Notes: a model not told the origin generated them from the sequence alone. Shown: positions 1 to 9,598, counted from the stretch's first letter. The stretch is 64,000 nucleotides of DNA from Paenibacillus sp. FSL R7-0337 (GCF_037969875.1 NZ_CP150218.1:1364001-1428000), one strand, 5' to 3'. Program-made: numbers and translations.

Positions 1-249
1 GGCAGAGATCATAATAATCGGCACCTCCGCCTCATCGCGGATACGCCTGCACAGCTCATAGCCGTCCATTCCCGGAAGCATAATATCGAGCACCCACATG
101 CCGGGAGGATCATTCCTCCATAAATCCCACGCCTCCTCGGCACTTCCAAGTCCAACCGTCCGGTAATTCTCCTTATGTAAATAAGCTTCCACCAGATTGC
201 GTATATTCTCGTCATCGTCCACAACAGCAATGACCGTTTGATTGTTCAT
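1..249 (-). CDS. response regulator, receiver domain (3' part missing)
   Basis: This is the N-terminal 83 residues of a two-component response regulator; the gene runs off the left edge. The frame reads MNNQTVIAVVDDDENIRNL, with the acidic pocket VVDDDE, and continues to WVLDIMLPGMDGYELC, where the Asp of LDIMLPG is the phosphorylation site. The start is an ATG preceded by GGAGGT about 8 bases upstream. The receiver resembles those of OmpR/PhoB-family regulators, which carry a C-terminal winged helix, but that part is outside the window, so the family is inferred. A kinase partner would be expected further left. It is transcribed divergently from the secreted-protein gene at 407. Confidence 0.9.
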   Translation of the reverse strand, partial: MNNQTVIAVVDDDENIRNLVEAYLHKENYRTVGLGSAEEAWDLWRNDPPGMWVLDIMLPGMDGYELCRRIRDEAEVPIIMISA

Positions 250-280
250 CCAGGTAACCTCCGTGATTTGTCTCTTCACC

Positions 281-289
281 ATTATAGCA
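281..289 (-). promoter_or_regulatory. candidate extended -10 promoter of the response regulator
   Basis: On the minus strand the sequence reads TGCTATAAT, a perfect -10 hexamer with the TG extension, 32 bp before the start codon. No convincing -35 box at 17 bp is seen, which fits an extended -10 promoter. Confidence 0.45.
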
Positions 290-406
290 AGCGGCTAAGC
301 GGGATAGGGCAATGACATTGTTTTTCCACATTACTGACCCTCTCCTGCCACAGAAGCCCGCTATAGTGAGAGCTGTAAGACAAACCACCTGAAGGAGTGT
401 TCGTAC

Positions 407-1078
407 ATGAATCGTCTAATCGTGAAAAGAATGGCTCTATCCACCCTGCTGCTGTCCAGTATCGCCACCCCGGTCTTCGCGGATACGGGAACCGCTTCGC
501 CCCCCGCACAGGGACCCACTGCCACCATAAGCACGGCCGCTGAATCCACAAATGGCAGTAAGCTGCTCCCCTTGCTTGAACCGCAGGTTCTGGCACTGGT
601 GAACAGATATGCACCGGAAACAGCCCAGGACTGGCGGGATACGCTCAGCCGCTATCATGCCTTAACAAGCACGAAGGCGCTTAGCGTGGATCTGACCACG
701 CCAATACCGCCCACTCCATGGACAGACAAAACCGGCATTATGGAGGTGCAATTAGCAACGACTGGAACGTTGACAGATGCCGAAACGGTTCCGCTTGCCA
801 CTATACCGGAATACGGGACAGCCGGGGGCCACGCTGAGGCAGCCCTGTCTGCCTCAGGAGCTGTTAACCTCACATTAGCGGGGCTTAACCATCTGGAATC
901 CGGCAAGCTTGCCAATGCGGTAACCATACATGTGGCATATATCGACGGCGTATTCAAAGAGCAGGCTGCCCTGGCAGAGGCTGCACAAGCCACAGATGCA
1001 GCAGCAATTAAGCAGGCACTGTCCGCACTGCTGAAACAATATAAGGACCTTAACTACAAGCTGGAAGAAGCGAAATAA
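407..1078 (+). CDS. secreted protein of unknown function
   Basis: A 223-residue protein with a clear Sec signal peptide: basic start MNRLIVKR, hydrophobic core ALSTLLLSSIA and a likely cleavage after TPVFA (residue 25). The mature part is rich in Ala and Thr. It has a Thr/Pro/Ser-rich stretch first, then a middle region of predicted beta character (residues about 95-180) and an Ala/Lys helical end (KQALSALLKQYKDLNYKLEEAK region). I recognise no domain or catalytic motif. There is no lipobox Cys, so it is probably released or loosely wall-bound. The ATG is preceded by GAAGGAG. A stem-loop terminator follows at 1104-1142, so it is probably a single-gene unit. Confidence 0.85.
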   Translation: MNRLIVKRMALSTLLLSSIATPVFADTGTASPPAQGPTATISTAAESTNGSKLLPLLEPQVLALVNRYAPETAQDWRDTLSRYHALTSTKALSVDLTTPIPPTPWTDKTGIMEVQLATTGTLTDAETVPLATIPEYGTAGGHAEAALSASGAVNLTLAGLNHLESGKLANAVTIHVAYIDGVFKEQAALAEAAQATDAAAIKQALSALLKQYKDLNYKLEEAK

Positions 1079-1103
1079 ACCGCGCATACCCTGTATCCAT
1101 TAG

Positions 1104-1142
1104 AAAAGCAGGCCAAGGAATTCCTCCCTGGCCTGCTTTTTC
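1104..1142 (+). terminator. rho-independent terminator of the secreted-protein gene
   Basis: Inverted repeat AGCAGGCCA / TGGCCTGCT followed by a run of T. A-residues on the left side may let it also serve the convergent cupin gene. Confidence 0.85.
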
Positions 1143-1175
1143 TGTTCAGAACAATTCGTATAGCGTAGCCGCCGC

Positions 1176-1817
1176 CTAACGGCGGGGATACATCGGATAA
1201 GGGTAGAATGCAGCAGCCGGTTGTTGGGCTGCGTAGGCGGGCATACTTTTGGCGGGCGGGCCCATATTCATTTCCCCGGCAGATCCTGGGGCGGCGCAGC
1301 CCGGAGGGGGTCCAAGAATAATCGATTCCTTCAGCGGAGCCACAGCCATGGCGTACTCCTCTTCATTAATACAATAAGCGCGTTGGATGACCTCTTTGGG
1401 CACAGCCCGCAGGAAGTCTGAACCATACACAATATCCGGTGTCGGCGCATCGAAGATCGCCAGGAAATGGGCTTGTTCGCTCTCGGCCAGAATCCAGTGG
1501 AACCAGCCCTTCGGGAAGACAGCAATTTGTCCGGCCTTCAGATGATAGGTCATTAGCTTCTGGGTGAACGGATCGAACACGGAGGCAATTAGCTCCCCGC
1601 TAATCACGAAGATCATCTCCGTCACATTCGTGTGCCAGTGCGGCTGAACAATGAAGCCTCTGCTCATATGGGCATTGAAGAACCCGTTGCGTATCGCCGG
1701 AAGCTGTTCGCCAAAAAGCTGCGTAATATAATTGTTCGCATCCCGCTTATAATTAAGCACCTGATTAGAATCGGCGGCAAGCTTCAGGTCCGGTGCCTGC
1801 AATACTGGATCTAGCAT
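1176..1817 (-). CDS. cupin-domain protein with Pro/Tyr-rich tail
   Basis: A 213-residue protein with one cupin beta-barrel (residues about 40-140). Both conserved cupin motifs are visible: PHWHTNVTEMIFVISGEL gives the His-X-His...Glu metal ligands, and GQIAVFPKGWFHWI gives the PxG...His motif. The arrangement resembles germin and oxalate decarboxylase half-domains, so a bound metal is likely, but the reaction is unknown. The last 50 residues are low-complexity (Gly, Pro, Ala) and end in FYPYPMYPRR. Such tails occur in spore-coat proteins, so a coat role is a possibility only. The internal ATG (MLDPVLQ) is chosen because GAGGAGG lies 8 bases upstream; the longer frame to 1859 lacks a site. Confidence 0.85.
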   Translation of the reverse strand: MLDPVLQAPDLKLAADSNQVLNYKRDANNYITQLFGEQLPAIRNGFFNAHMSRGFIVQPHWHTNVTEMIFVISGELIASVFDPFTQKLMTYHLKAGQIAVFPKGWFHWILAESEQAHFLAIFDAPTPDIVYGSDFLRAVPKEVIQRAYCINEEEYAMAVAPLKESIILGPPPGCAAPGSAGEMNMGPPAKSMPAYAAQQPAAAFYPYPMYPRR

Positions 1818-1922
1818 GATTAGTTCCTCCTCAGACTGGATTGTAGCCTTAAGTAACACTGGGCATTCGTCCAGATACTGTATGCAGGGGAGGAACTCTT
1901 TGACACTAAAGACAGGTGCGGA

Positions 1923-2801
1923 CTAGATCAGACGAGCGATACTCTCAATCTCCACGGCGGAAGCTGCGAGCTGCTGCATGGAGGCGGTAATCTCCTCTGT
2001 GGCTGCGGCCTGACGTTCGCTTTGCGCCAGACAATCCGTAAGCACGGCATCCATCTGGTTAATCTTCTGCTTGATCATCTGCAGAATGCCGGCAATATCC
2101 TTCGCCGATGAAGCACTGGACACTGACATTTTGCGGATTTCCTGGGCCACGATACCGAAGCCCCGTCCATGCTCAGCGGCATGCGCCGCTTCAATCGCTG
2201 CATTGAGCCCGAGCAGGTTGGAATTATCTGCTACCTTGCGGATGAAATCGAGAATCTCGTCCGTCTGCTGCAGGTCCTCAACCACCTTCTGGCCCAGCTC
2301 CTTCAGATCGCCGACGGTATTCGCCAGATCCGAGGCCGTGCCCGCAATCTCTACCGAAGTCGAGCTGATCTCATCAGAGGTCACTGCCAGCGCATTCGCT
2401 GCATCGCTGAGCGTTACCTGATTACTGAGGCTGATTCCGATCGTGAATACCCCTGTCACAACCCCGTTCCGGTCCCGGATAGGCGTGGATGACGATTTAA
2501 AAGGGATTCCGTAGATTTCTCTTGGAATCGTAGTGCTAACTTCTTCCCCGCTCTCCAGCGCAGCCCGGATTCCCCCGCTGGGCGGTACCGGAGAACCCAG
2601 TTCAATCTTGGCTATCAATTCCTTCCCTTGCAGATAATAAATGAACTTGTCCCGATCTGCCAAGGCAAACATTACATCCAGCGGGAACAGCCGCTGCACC
2701 AGGGGCAAAGATACTTCAAGCGCCTTCCGCAGCTGCTCCATTTCTGATTCTTGTCCTATTTCCTGTTCGGATTCGTGTTCTAATTCATATTCTGTACTCA
2801 T
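1923..2801 (-). CDS. soluble methyl-accepting chemotaxis-like signalling protein
   Basis: A 292-residue protein without membrane segments. After an acidic N terminus (EYELEHESEQEIGQE), residues about 25-130 form a PAS/Cache-like sensor part (LPLVQRLFPLDVMFALADRDK, then EIYGIPFKSSSTPI). Residues about 140-290 are a chemoreceptor cytoplasmic coiled coil with the conserved hairpin tip DNSNLLGLNAAIEAAHAAEH and GFGIVAQEIRKMS. The domain order matches short cytosolic chemoreceptor-like proteins of Bacilli; these signal through CheA or act as transducers of unknown output. It is the last gene of a leftward operon, 42 bp after the kinase-diguanylate cyclase gene, so it may feed into or read out that protein. 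Confidence 0.88.
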   Translation of the reverse strand: MSTEYELEHESEQEIGQESEMEQLRKALEVSLPLVQRLFPLDVMFALADRDKFIYYLQGKELIAKIELGSPVPPSGGIRAALESGEEVSTTIPREIYGIPFKSSSTPIRDRNGVVTGVFTIGISLSNQVTLSDAANALAVTSDEISSTSVEIAGTASDLANTVGDLKELGQKVVEDLQQTDEILDFIRKVADNSNLLGLNAAIEAAHAAEHGRGFGIVAQEIRKMSVSSASSAKDIAGILQMIKQKINQMDAVLTDCLAQSERQAAATEEITASMQQLAASAVEIESIARLI

Positions 2802-2843
2802 TGCTTCAACAGCTCCCTAATCCTATTTATTTATGTACATCGC

Positions 2844-5800
2844 TTATCGCTCGAACAAAGTAACACAGTTGCGGCCTTGCGCCTTGGATTGGTACAGCGC
2901 ATCGTCACCCAGCTTATAGATATCCTCCTCGCGCAGACCGTCCACAAGTACGGCGGCTACGCCAATAGAGACAGTAATTCTGCCGTATTCCGGACTGAGA
3001 TCATGCTGTATCCCCAGCTCCGCGATGCTTCGTCTAATCAATTCGGCGTACGCGCTGGACTCTGGCGGGGTCAGTCCGGCGGCCACAATCCCGAATTCCT
3101 CCCCGCCCAGCCGGAACGCGGTTCCGTCCGCCTGTTCAGCCAGCTCCTTCAGTACCCCGCCTATTCTGCGCAGTACCGTATCGCCTTCATAATGCCCGTA
3201 GGTGTCATTGAATTTTTTGAAATAATCAATATCCAGCATCAAGTAGGTTAAATACTGTTTGCCGGCAGCAGCCTTATCCACCTTATCCAGGAACAGCTTA
3301 TTGAAGTATCTGCGGTTGTACAGGCCGGTTAATTCATCGGTGATGGAGATCCGTTCAATTAGCCCGATATACTTACTCAGCTCTCCGTTGTTGAATTCCA
3401 GCTCCTTCGTCCGCTCGGCCACCAGTTCCTCCAGATGCTCCTTGTGTCGCCGTAGCTCCTCCTCCGCCTTCTTTCGCTCAGTGATATCCTTGATCGTTCC
3501 CTGAATCGCCGGCTTATCCTGATACATGATTCTGACGACCTTGTGAATGGCGATGACTTCAAGGGATTTATCCTTATGCACAAGCCTTGTCTCGTACTCT
3601 TCCGGTGCCTGTTTGCCCTCGACTCGTCTGGCATAATAATGCATCACCTTCTCCCGCTCCGGGGGCGTAATGAAATTCCCGAAGGGCTGCTCCAGCATCT
3701 CGCCCGCCTTATAGCCGAGCATCTGCTCCAGCGCCTCATTAACATAGACACACCGCATATCTTGGACCACGAACACCCCGTCCTGCAGGTTGTTGACCAA
3801 TTGGCGGTATTTCTCCTCTGAACGCTCAAGCTCCGTATACAGACTGGCGTTCTCAAGCGAGAAGACCATCTCTCTGGACAGCAGATTAATAATCTTCATC
3901 CGTTCCTCGGTGAATACGCCGGTCACCAGATTATTCTCCAGATAGATGATGGCAATCGTCTTATTCTGGTTAATCAGCGGCATACAGACCATCGATTTCG
4001 GCTGCTGCCTCACAATATAGGGATCATTCACAAACGGAGTCTCGGAATAGGCATCATTGTAGATCAGGCTCTCCCGGCTCTTCTCCACTTGTCTGATGAT
4101 CGCGGCAGGCAAATTGTCCAGCTGATGCGACTCATGAATGGCCACGGAGATCCGGTCCGTGTCCGCTTTATATTCCCCTTCGACCAGAAGATTCGCCTTG
4201 GAAGTCATCAGGATGCAGCCCCGCTGCGCCCCGGCATTCATGATTACAATCTCCATCAGCGCTTCCAGCAGGTGGTTCAGCTCAATTTCTTTGGAGATGG
4301 CCTGTGAAGCCAGAATAATGGAATTCAGATCAATACTCTCGGTATAATCGGTCACCGTCCTGCCGTGCATGAACTCCTTGGTGCTGATTTTCTGGGCAAG
4401 AGCGGGGTATCGCTCTTTGATGAACGCGATCTTCTCCTTGGCCCCCCAGACCGAATAATAGTATTCGGATTGTCTGAGCAGATAAGCGGCGAACTCGTTG
4501 AAGCCCTTGTCCATATAGAACCGGGCCGCCAGCTCGTTGCAGAGTGCCTTATAACGGACGAAGCTTCCCTGCTCGCTGGCCTCAATCGCCAGATCATAAT
4601 AATAGCCTGCGCGGGTACTGTTCCCGGAGATCCGGGCCCATTCGGCTCTCATCAGATATTCATGCTGGCGGAAGGTTCCCGGTGCATTGCTGGCCCATTT
4701 GCGTACCCGGCTGAGTTCCTTGCGCATTTTGGACCTGGCCTTCCACTTGTCGTTCACACCCAAATCCTTGTAAGCATAAGCCAGATTCAGGAAGGTGTAC
4801 AGTGCGAACTCCTCCATAAAAGCCGATCCGGCCAGCGTCCCGATAATCGGATACGCCCGCTCGATATACTCCAGCGCTTCATCATGCTTCTCGTAGAGAA
4901 ACAGCAGCTTCATTTTGTAGATATAATAGATGGCAATTCCCGAGTAATACCTCGCTTCCTGCAATTCGTGCAGGTAGACCTCTTCACTGAAGTATTCATT
5001 GTTAAATGAGGTACGCTCATGCAGCTCTCCGGCAAGACTGAGATAATACTGGCGGGCCAGCTGCGCTGTGGCAAGCGACTCCCTGTATTTCGTATTCTCG
5101 ATCATAGAGATCGTACGGGCACTTTCCTGAAGCAAAGCCGGGATGTCCATCGTCGGATTCCAGAGATTCACATAGAAGGCGGAATGGGCCAAGTAGAGCA
5201 GATCTCCTGTCCGCAGACTGGCTTCAATGGAGGTGCCGAACCAGTCCTGCAGCGTATCCCAAGGCTCGGTCCAGGCGTGACTGAACAGCGTATACAGAAC
5301 ATGCGCCGCGCCTTTCCACTGCAGATCATTGAATTTGTCGTTAATTCTGATCCCGAGACGTCCATAAGCGAAGGCCCCCCGGGTATCCCCGAAGCCGGAC
5401 AAGAGCATGGCATAGCCGATAAAAGCAAGCGCCGACTCAGGCGAGTTGCCGTATTTCAGCGTCAGCCCCACCTTCTTCAGCACAACCAGCCCGAACAGCG
5501 AGGTCTCCCCCGAGATAAACGCCGGCGGTATAAAGTTAATCAGCAGCCGCATAACCAGCTTCATCTCCGGGTCCTGCATCTCCGGCAGTGCAAATATCGT
5601 CTCCGGCGTTCTCCCCCGCAGCGCAGCCTTAACGGCCAGCAGTTCCTTAAGGACGGCCGGCATTCCAACCTTGGCCGGAATCTTAATTCCGAGCGCCTTC
5701 AGCCCCCGTCTCCCCGAAGCAATTGACTCAGGCATCATGCCAAGGTACATATAATGATTGGTCTGCATCTCATAGATTTCCGCAATAGCCATCCGCTCCG

Positions 5801-8267
5801 TAGTTTGCTCCAGCAGCAGACGGCAAGCCTGGTCCCCCTGATCGATGTGATGAGTGAGATAGCTGCATTCCGCATACAACCTGTAGATCTCCGCCGCCTG
5901 CCCCGGATCTGTGCTCCAGATCTGCTCCGGGAGCAACTCCATTGCCGCTTCAAGCAGCAGGAAGGCCGAATCATACCCGTACCCTGCCTTGGCCTTATAG
6001 GCTGCCCGCAGATTCAGAGCGACGATCTCACGCGCCTCCGAGCTATCGGTGACTAACTCCAGCCCTTTATTGATATGGGTGGCGATATCGACCAGCTTGT
6101 CCTCGATTTCCTCCGCTCCGAGATTCCGCAGCAGCAGCCTGCCGATACTAAGATGAAGCCTCTTCCCCCGTTCAGGATCAAGCAGCTGATAGAAGGCCTG
6201 CTGAATCCGGTCATGGGCGAATTTCAGCCGGATGCCCATCTGGGCAGCCTCGCGCCCGGATTCAGCAAGTGTAGCCGAGAATATGGCGTATTTATGATCG
6301 GCAGGCACGATATATTCTTCCTGGACCGCCCGTGTAATCGCAGCAGCAATCACCTCCGGCGCTTCTTCTCCGATCAGCATCAGCATCCCGTAATCGAACA
6401 CACTGCCGGCCGCCGAGCTAAGCATCAGGATATGGCGGACCTCCCCCGGGAGATGCTGTAGCTGTCCAACCAGGAAATCCACCACACTGTCATGGACCGG
6501 CAGCGCCTCCAGCCGCTCCAGGCTCCAGCTCCATTCCCCGTTCTGCTTGTCGAAATAGATAATCCCCCGCCGGTGAAGATCCTTCAGCATTTCCGTCAGG
6601 AAAAAGGAATTCCCCTTCGACCGCTTGTATAACCATCCAGTAATCCCTTCGACCCGTTCCATGCTGCTGTACAGCGTGTCAGCCACAAGGCTTTGCACAT
6701 CCGTCTCTTGCAGCGGCTGAAGATGAATACGTCCAACTTCACGATTTTTGCCGATCTTAACCATCGCGGCGAACAGCGGATGACCTTCGTGGATCTCATT
6801 CTGCCGGAAGGAGCAAATCACAAACATCCGCTGCAGATGGTTATCCAGCACCAGCTTCTCCACGAGCTGCAGGCTGGAGTAATCTGCCCACTGGACATCA
6901 TCCAGGAAGAGGACCAGCGGCCGGTCCGGATGCGTCACTCCCTGTACGAACTTGGCAAAGGTCAGGAAGAACCGGTTCGTCTCCTCGGCCGGACTCAGCG
7001 GCTCAGGCTCCGGCTGGGTCCCGATCCAGGCGGCAAGCTCAGGGATTAATCCCGTAATCACACCGCCGTTGCCGTCAAGCAGCCGGGTCAGCGAGCGGCT
7101 GACCTCACTCTTGTAGTCCTCATCCAGACTCTCCAGCAGCTGGCTGACCAGCCTGCGGAAGGCCTGGATGAGCGCACTGTACGGAATGTTCTTATTGTAC
7201 TGATCGAACTTCCCTTCCGCGAACAGCCCCTTCTCCCGGCTAATCGTCCGGTGCAGCTCATGGACCAGTGCGGTTTTGCCTGCACCCGCATCACCGGAGA
7301 CCAGCATAAGCTGGGAATTCGAATTAACGCTGCTGCGGAAGGCCGCTTCCAGACAGGACAGCTCCTGCTGTCTGCCGACTATCTTTTGCGGAATGCGGAA
7401 GGTGTTCAGGAGGTCCTCCGTTCCAATCTCGAAATCCTCCTGCCCGGCCAGGCATTTCTTCAGATCGGCCTTGATGCCGTGAGCACTCCGGTACCGGTCC
7501 TCTGACGATTTCTCCATCAGCTTCATAATGACAGCCGACAAGCCGCTGCTAACCCTGCCTCCGGTTGCATTGTAGGGGGAGAGTGCCTCCTTCGCAATAA
7601 TGGAGTAGATCTGCTCCAGCATCTCGGATGATGGATACGGCATTATGCCGGTCATCATCTCATACAGGACGACGCCCAGTGAATAGTAGTCACTCCGGTA
7701 ATCAATATTGCGGTTCATCCGGCCGGTCTGTTCCGGTGAGATGTACGGCAGACTGCCCTCCAGCACGCCGCTGTTCTGGAAATCCCGTCTCTCCTTGGAG
7801 AGCTTCACCGCAAGGTCGAAATCAATCACCTGAACAATATCCCGCTCCCGGTTCCAGATGATATTCGACGGCTTGATATCCTTATGAATCACGTTCTGCT
7901 CATGAATGGAGCCCAGAATATCCACAACCTTGACCGCCAGCTTCAGTAACGCCTCCTCCCCCGGCTGCTCTTCCGCCAGAATCCGCTTCAGCGAACGTCC
8001 GGCTATATCCTCAAGGACCATGACGTACAGGCCGTTCTGCTCCTCAAGCCGCAGGGGACGGATAACCCCTTCTGTGCTAGTGCTAAGCTCTGTAAGCAGC
8101 TTATATTCCTGCTTGAAGCGCATCACCGCTTCGGTGCCGGCAAACTCCGATTTTAACACCTTGAGAATGACCGTTTCTGCGGAGGAAGCCTCTGTGCACC
8201 GGTACACGGCTTTTATAGGATTATCTGAAATGGTCTCCAGGACCTGGTAATGGTCATTAGCAATCAT
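2844..8267 (-). CDS. Ser/Thr kinase - AAA ATPase - GAF - PAS - diguanylate cyclase fusion
   Basis: A 1807-residue cytosolic signalling protein. Residues 1-270 are a eukaryotic-type protein kinase: Lys36 of VILKVLK, HKDIKPSN (128-135) as catalytic loop, and IDFDLA (148-153) where DFG is usual. Residues about 290-650 hold an AAA/NACHT-like ATPase, with Walker A GDAGAGKT (325-332) and Walker B LVLFLDD. A helical TPR-like region follows to about 1300, then GAF (about 1315-1465), PAS (about 1490-1610), a coiled coil and GGDEF with motif GGEEF (1721-1725), active type. No EAL domain is present. This architecture is a known large sensor type of soil bacteria; here the output should be c-di-GMP. AAAGGTGG lies 6 bases before the ATG. 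It sits 12 bp after the membrane protein gene, so the two are almost certainly cotranscribed. Confidence 0.93.
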   Translation of the reverse strand: MIANDHYQVLETISDNPIKAVYRCTEASSAETVILKVLKSEFAGTEAVMRFKQEYKLLTELSTSTEGVIRPLRLEEQNGLYVMVLEDIAGRSLKRILAEEQPGEEALLKLAVKVVDILGSIHEQNVIHKDIKPSNIIWNRERDIVQVIDFDLAVKLSKERRDFQNSGVLEGSLPYISPEQTGRMNRNIDYRSDYYSLGVVLYEMMTGIMPYPSSEMLEQIYSIIAKEALSPYNATGGRVSSGLSAVIMKLMEKSSEDRYRSAHGIKADLKKCLAGQEDFEIGTEDLLNTFRIPQKIVGRQQELSCLEAAFRSSVNSNSQLMLVSGDAGAGKTALVHELHRTISREKGLFAEGKFDQYNKNIPYSALIQAFRRLVSQLLESLDEDYKSEVSRSLTRLLDGNGGVITGLIPELAAWIGTQPEPEPLSPAEETNRFFLTFAKFVQGVTHPDRPLVLFLDDVQWADYSSLQLVEKLVLDNHLQRMFVICSFRQNEIHEGHPLFAAMVKIGKNREVGRIHLQPLQETDVQSLVADTLYSSMERVEGITGWLYKRSKGNSFFLTEMLKDLHRRGIIYFDKQNGEWSWSLERLEALPVHDSVVDFLVGQLQHLPGEVRHILMLSSAAGSVFDYGMLMLIGEEAPEVIAAAITRAVQEEYIVPADHKYAIFSATLAESGREAAQMGIRLKFAHDRIQQAFYQLLDPERGKRLHLSIGRLLLRNLGAEEIEDKLVDIATHINKGLELVTDSSEAREIVALNLRAAYKAKAGYGYDSAFLLLEAAMELLPEQIWSTDPGQAAEIYRLYAECSYLTHHIDQGDQACRLLLEQTTERMAIAEIYEMQTNHYMYLGMMPESIASGRRGLKALGIKIPAKVGMPAVLKELLAVKAALRGRTPETIFALPEMQDPEMKLVMRLLINFIPPAFISGETSLFGLVVLKKVGLTLKYGNSPESALAFIGYAMLLSGFGDTRGAFAYGRLGIRINDKFNDLQWKGAAHVLYTLFSHAWTEPWDTLQDWFGTSIEASLRTGDLLYLAHSAFYVNLWNPTMDIPALLQESARTISMIENTKYRESLATAQLARQYYLSLAGELHERTSFNNEYFSEEVYLHELQEARYYSGIAIYYIYKMKLLFLYEKHDEALEYIERAYPIIGTLAGSAFMEEFALYTFLNLAYAYKDLGVNDKWKARSKMRKELSRVRKWASNAPGTFRQHEYLMRAEWARISGNSTRAGYYYDLAIEASEQGSFVRYKALCNELAARFYMDKGFNEFAAYLLRQSEYYYSVWGAKEKIAFIKERYPALAQKISTKEFMHGRTVTDYTESIDLNSIILASQAISKEIELNHLLEALMEIVIMNAGAQRGCILMTSKANLLVEGEYKADTDRISVAIHESHQLDNLPAAIIRQVEKSRESLIYNDAYSETPFVNDPYIVRQQPKSMVCMPLINQNKTIAIIYLENNLVTGVFTEERMKIINLLSREMVFSLENASLYTELERSEEKYRQLVNNLQDGVFVVQDMRCVYVNEALEQMLGYKAGEMLEQPFGNFITPPEREKVMHYYARRVEGKQAPEEYETRLVHKDKSLEVIAIHKVVRIMYQDKPAIQGTIKDITERKKAEEELRRHKEHLEELVAERTKELEFNNGELSKYIGLIERISITDELTGLYNRRYFNKLFLDKVDKAAAGKQYLTYLMLDIDYFKKFNDTYGHYEGDTVLRRIGGVLKELAEQADGTAFRLGGEEFGIVAAGLTPPESSAYAELIRRSIAELGIQHDLSPEYGRITVSIGVAAVLVDGLREEDIYKLGDDALYQSKAQGRNCVTLFER

Positions 8268-8279
8268 TGTACTCCACCT

Positions 8280-9446
8280 TTAGCCTTGTTCTCCCGTAAC
8301 CTCAATATCGGCATCGAATTTAAATACATAGGCAGCGATCAGCCAGATAATCCAGCAATTCAGCCCAAAGAACAGATAACCGAAATAGCCCAGAACCGGC
8401 ATCTCGGAGAAAATATGAAATTTGTCCAGATACGGCACCGAGTATTTCCAGTAATTCGGATTGGTAGGGGCATCATCATGGAACCACTCACTGCCAAAGT
8501 TCCAGAACTCCCAGAAGAAGCCGTTGAACACCGTAGCCAGTCCCACCAGAATCACCTTGGACCAGTCCCCGTTCTTCACCGGGGTGAAGGGAGTCCAGTA
8601 ACCGGCAAGCGCCATCGCTGCGGACAGCATCGGAACCAGCGCAACCCACAGTACCCAGAACAGCAGGTACGGATAATAGCCCATGCCGAAGGCCAGAATC
8701 AGCCCGAGAATATAATAGATGATCAGCCACATGCGTGACACCTTCAGCTTAGGCCCATGACTATAACGGTTGCGGAACAGACGGAAGGTCTTGAGGAGTA
8801 AGTACCATTCGAAGATGGCCGGAAGGACGGTGGTATAGGATAAGGAGAACCAGAACACATTGCCGAAGTTAGAGAACACTTCATTATTAGGGTAATACCA
8901 ATTCTCCAGCACGAAGAAATTCAGGTATTCAAAAGCAAACCAGCTGAAGCAGGACACCACCGCCAGCAGCTGCATGACATGAGGCTTGCGCGAGATGATC
9001 GAGGCTCCGTGATTTCTCCGGTAGACCAGCCCGTCCAGAATCAGGATAAAAGACCACCAGAGGGGAACAAAGGTGTAATGCTCCAGAGAGATAAATAGCT
9101 TCACCCGTGCCCACATCAGGAACCAGCTAAGCGCAAGCACCGGCAGACTCCACCAGAACCAGACAGGAAAAGGAGTGGCCGCCCCCGCCTTCCGGGGTGC
9201 CTCCTCCGTCTTCTTGAAGCCGAACCATCCGGGGAATACCAGAACCAGTGTGATGATCAGGGCCACGACGCAGGCGAGCGAGAAATACAGCAGGCTGAAT
9301 CCGGGGTCCGCTTCGACCTTCTGGGCCGGGAAATCCCCGTAACCCGGGGGCATCCCCTTCCATTTCGCAAGACTTCCGAATAACGGGAGCAGAAAGATCA
9401 GTCCGAAGGTAACGATCAAAAATGCTGTCTTTTTCCATGTTTTCAT
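8280..9446 (-). CDS. polytopic membrane protein of unknown function
   Basis: A 388-residue integral membrane protein with roughly 9-10 hydrophobic segments, starting with AFLIVTFGLIFLLPLFG near the N terminus. It is unusually rich in Trp, Phe and Tyr. Conserved-looking aromatic motifs are NGFFWEFWNFGSEW and EMPVLGYFGYLFFGLNCW near the C terminus, which I have the impression recur in uncharacterised bacterial membrane proteins, but I cannot assign a transport or enzyme activity. It is the first gene of the leftward operon with the kinase-diguanylate cyclase and chemoreceptor-like genes. It might therefore supply a membrane input, which is inference from position only. The start codon has a G-rich site (GCGGGGG) about 8 bases upstream. 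Confidence 0.85.
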   Translation of the reverse strand: MKTWKKTAFLIVTFGLIFLLPLFGSLAKWKGMPPGYGDFPAQKVEADPGFSLLYFSLACVVALIITLVLVFPGWFGFKKTEEAPRKAGAATPFPVWFWWSLPVLALSWFLMWARVKLFISLEHYTFVPLWWSFILILDGLVYRRNHGASIISRKPHVMQLLAVVSCFSWFAFEYLNFFVLENWYYPNNEVFSNFGNVFWFSLSYTTVLPAIFEWYLLLKTFRLFRNRYSHGPKLKVSRMWLIIYYILGLILAFGMGYYPYLLFWVLWVALVPMLSAAMALAGYWTPFTPVKNGDWSKVILVGLATVFNGFFWEFWNFGSEWFHDDAPTNPNYWKYSVPYLDKFHIFSEMPVLGYFGYLFFGLNCWIIWLIAAYVFKFDADIEVTGEQG

Positions 9447-9544
9447 TGCGCAAACCCCCGCGTATGTATGTAGTTGAAAGTCGAATTTTGTTGATAATCG
9501 CTAATATTCGATAACACTCCAGTTTATTCCTGCTGGCCGCACAC

Positions 9545-9598
9545 AAAAAAATGCCCCACCGTCCATTTCCATGACGTATGGAGCATCTGTGCGGGGCA
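9545..9598 (-). terminator. terminator of the GNAT gene
   Basis: On the minus strand TGCCCCGCAC ... GTGGGGCA is followed by TTTTTTT, just after the stop of the gene at 9609. The loop is long (about 35 bases) with a further internal hairpin. Confidence 0.75.

Noticed and set aside
81..93. Quinolone-resistance change in ParC (Asp87, residue numbering)
   Set aside because: Asp in place of the commoner Glu is a conservative acidic residue and Ser83 is wild-type-like; nothing indicates resistance. Coordinates here are residue numbers of the 45387-47828 product.
4365..5726. Rightward open frames of 214 and 235 codons opposite the giant kinase gene
   Set aside because: Antisense to the TPR-like region in a gene that is open and continuous; no start signals.
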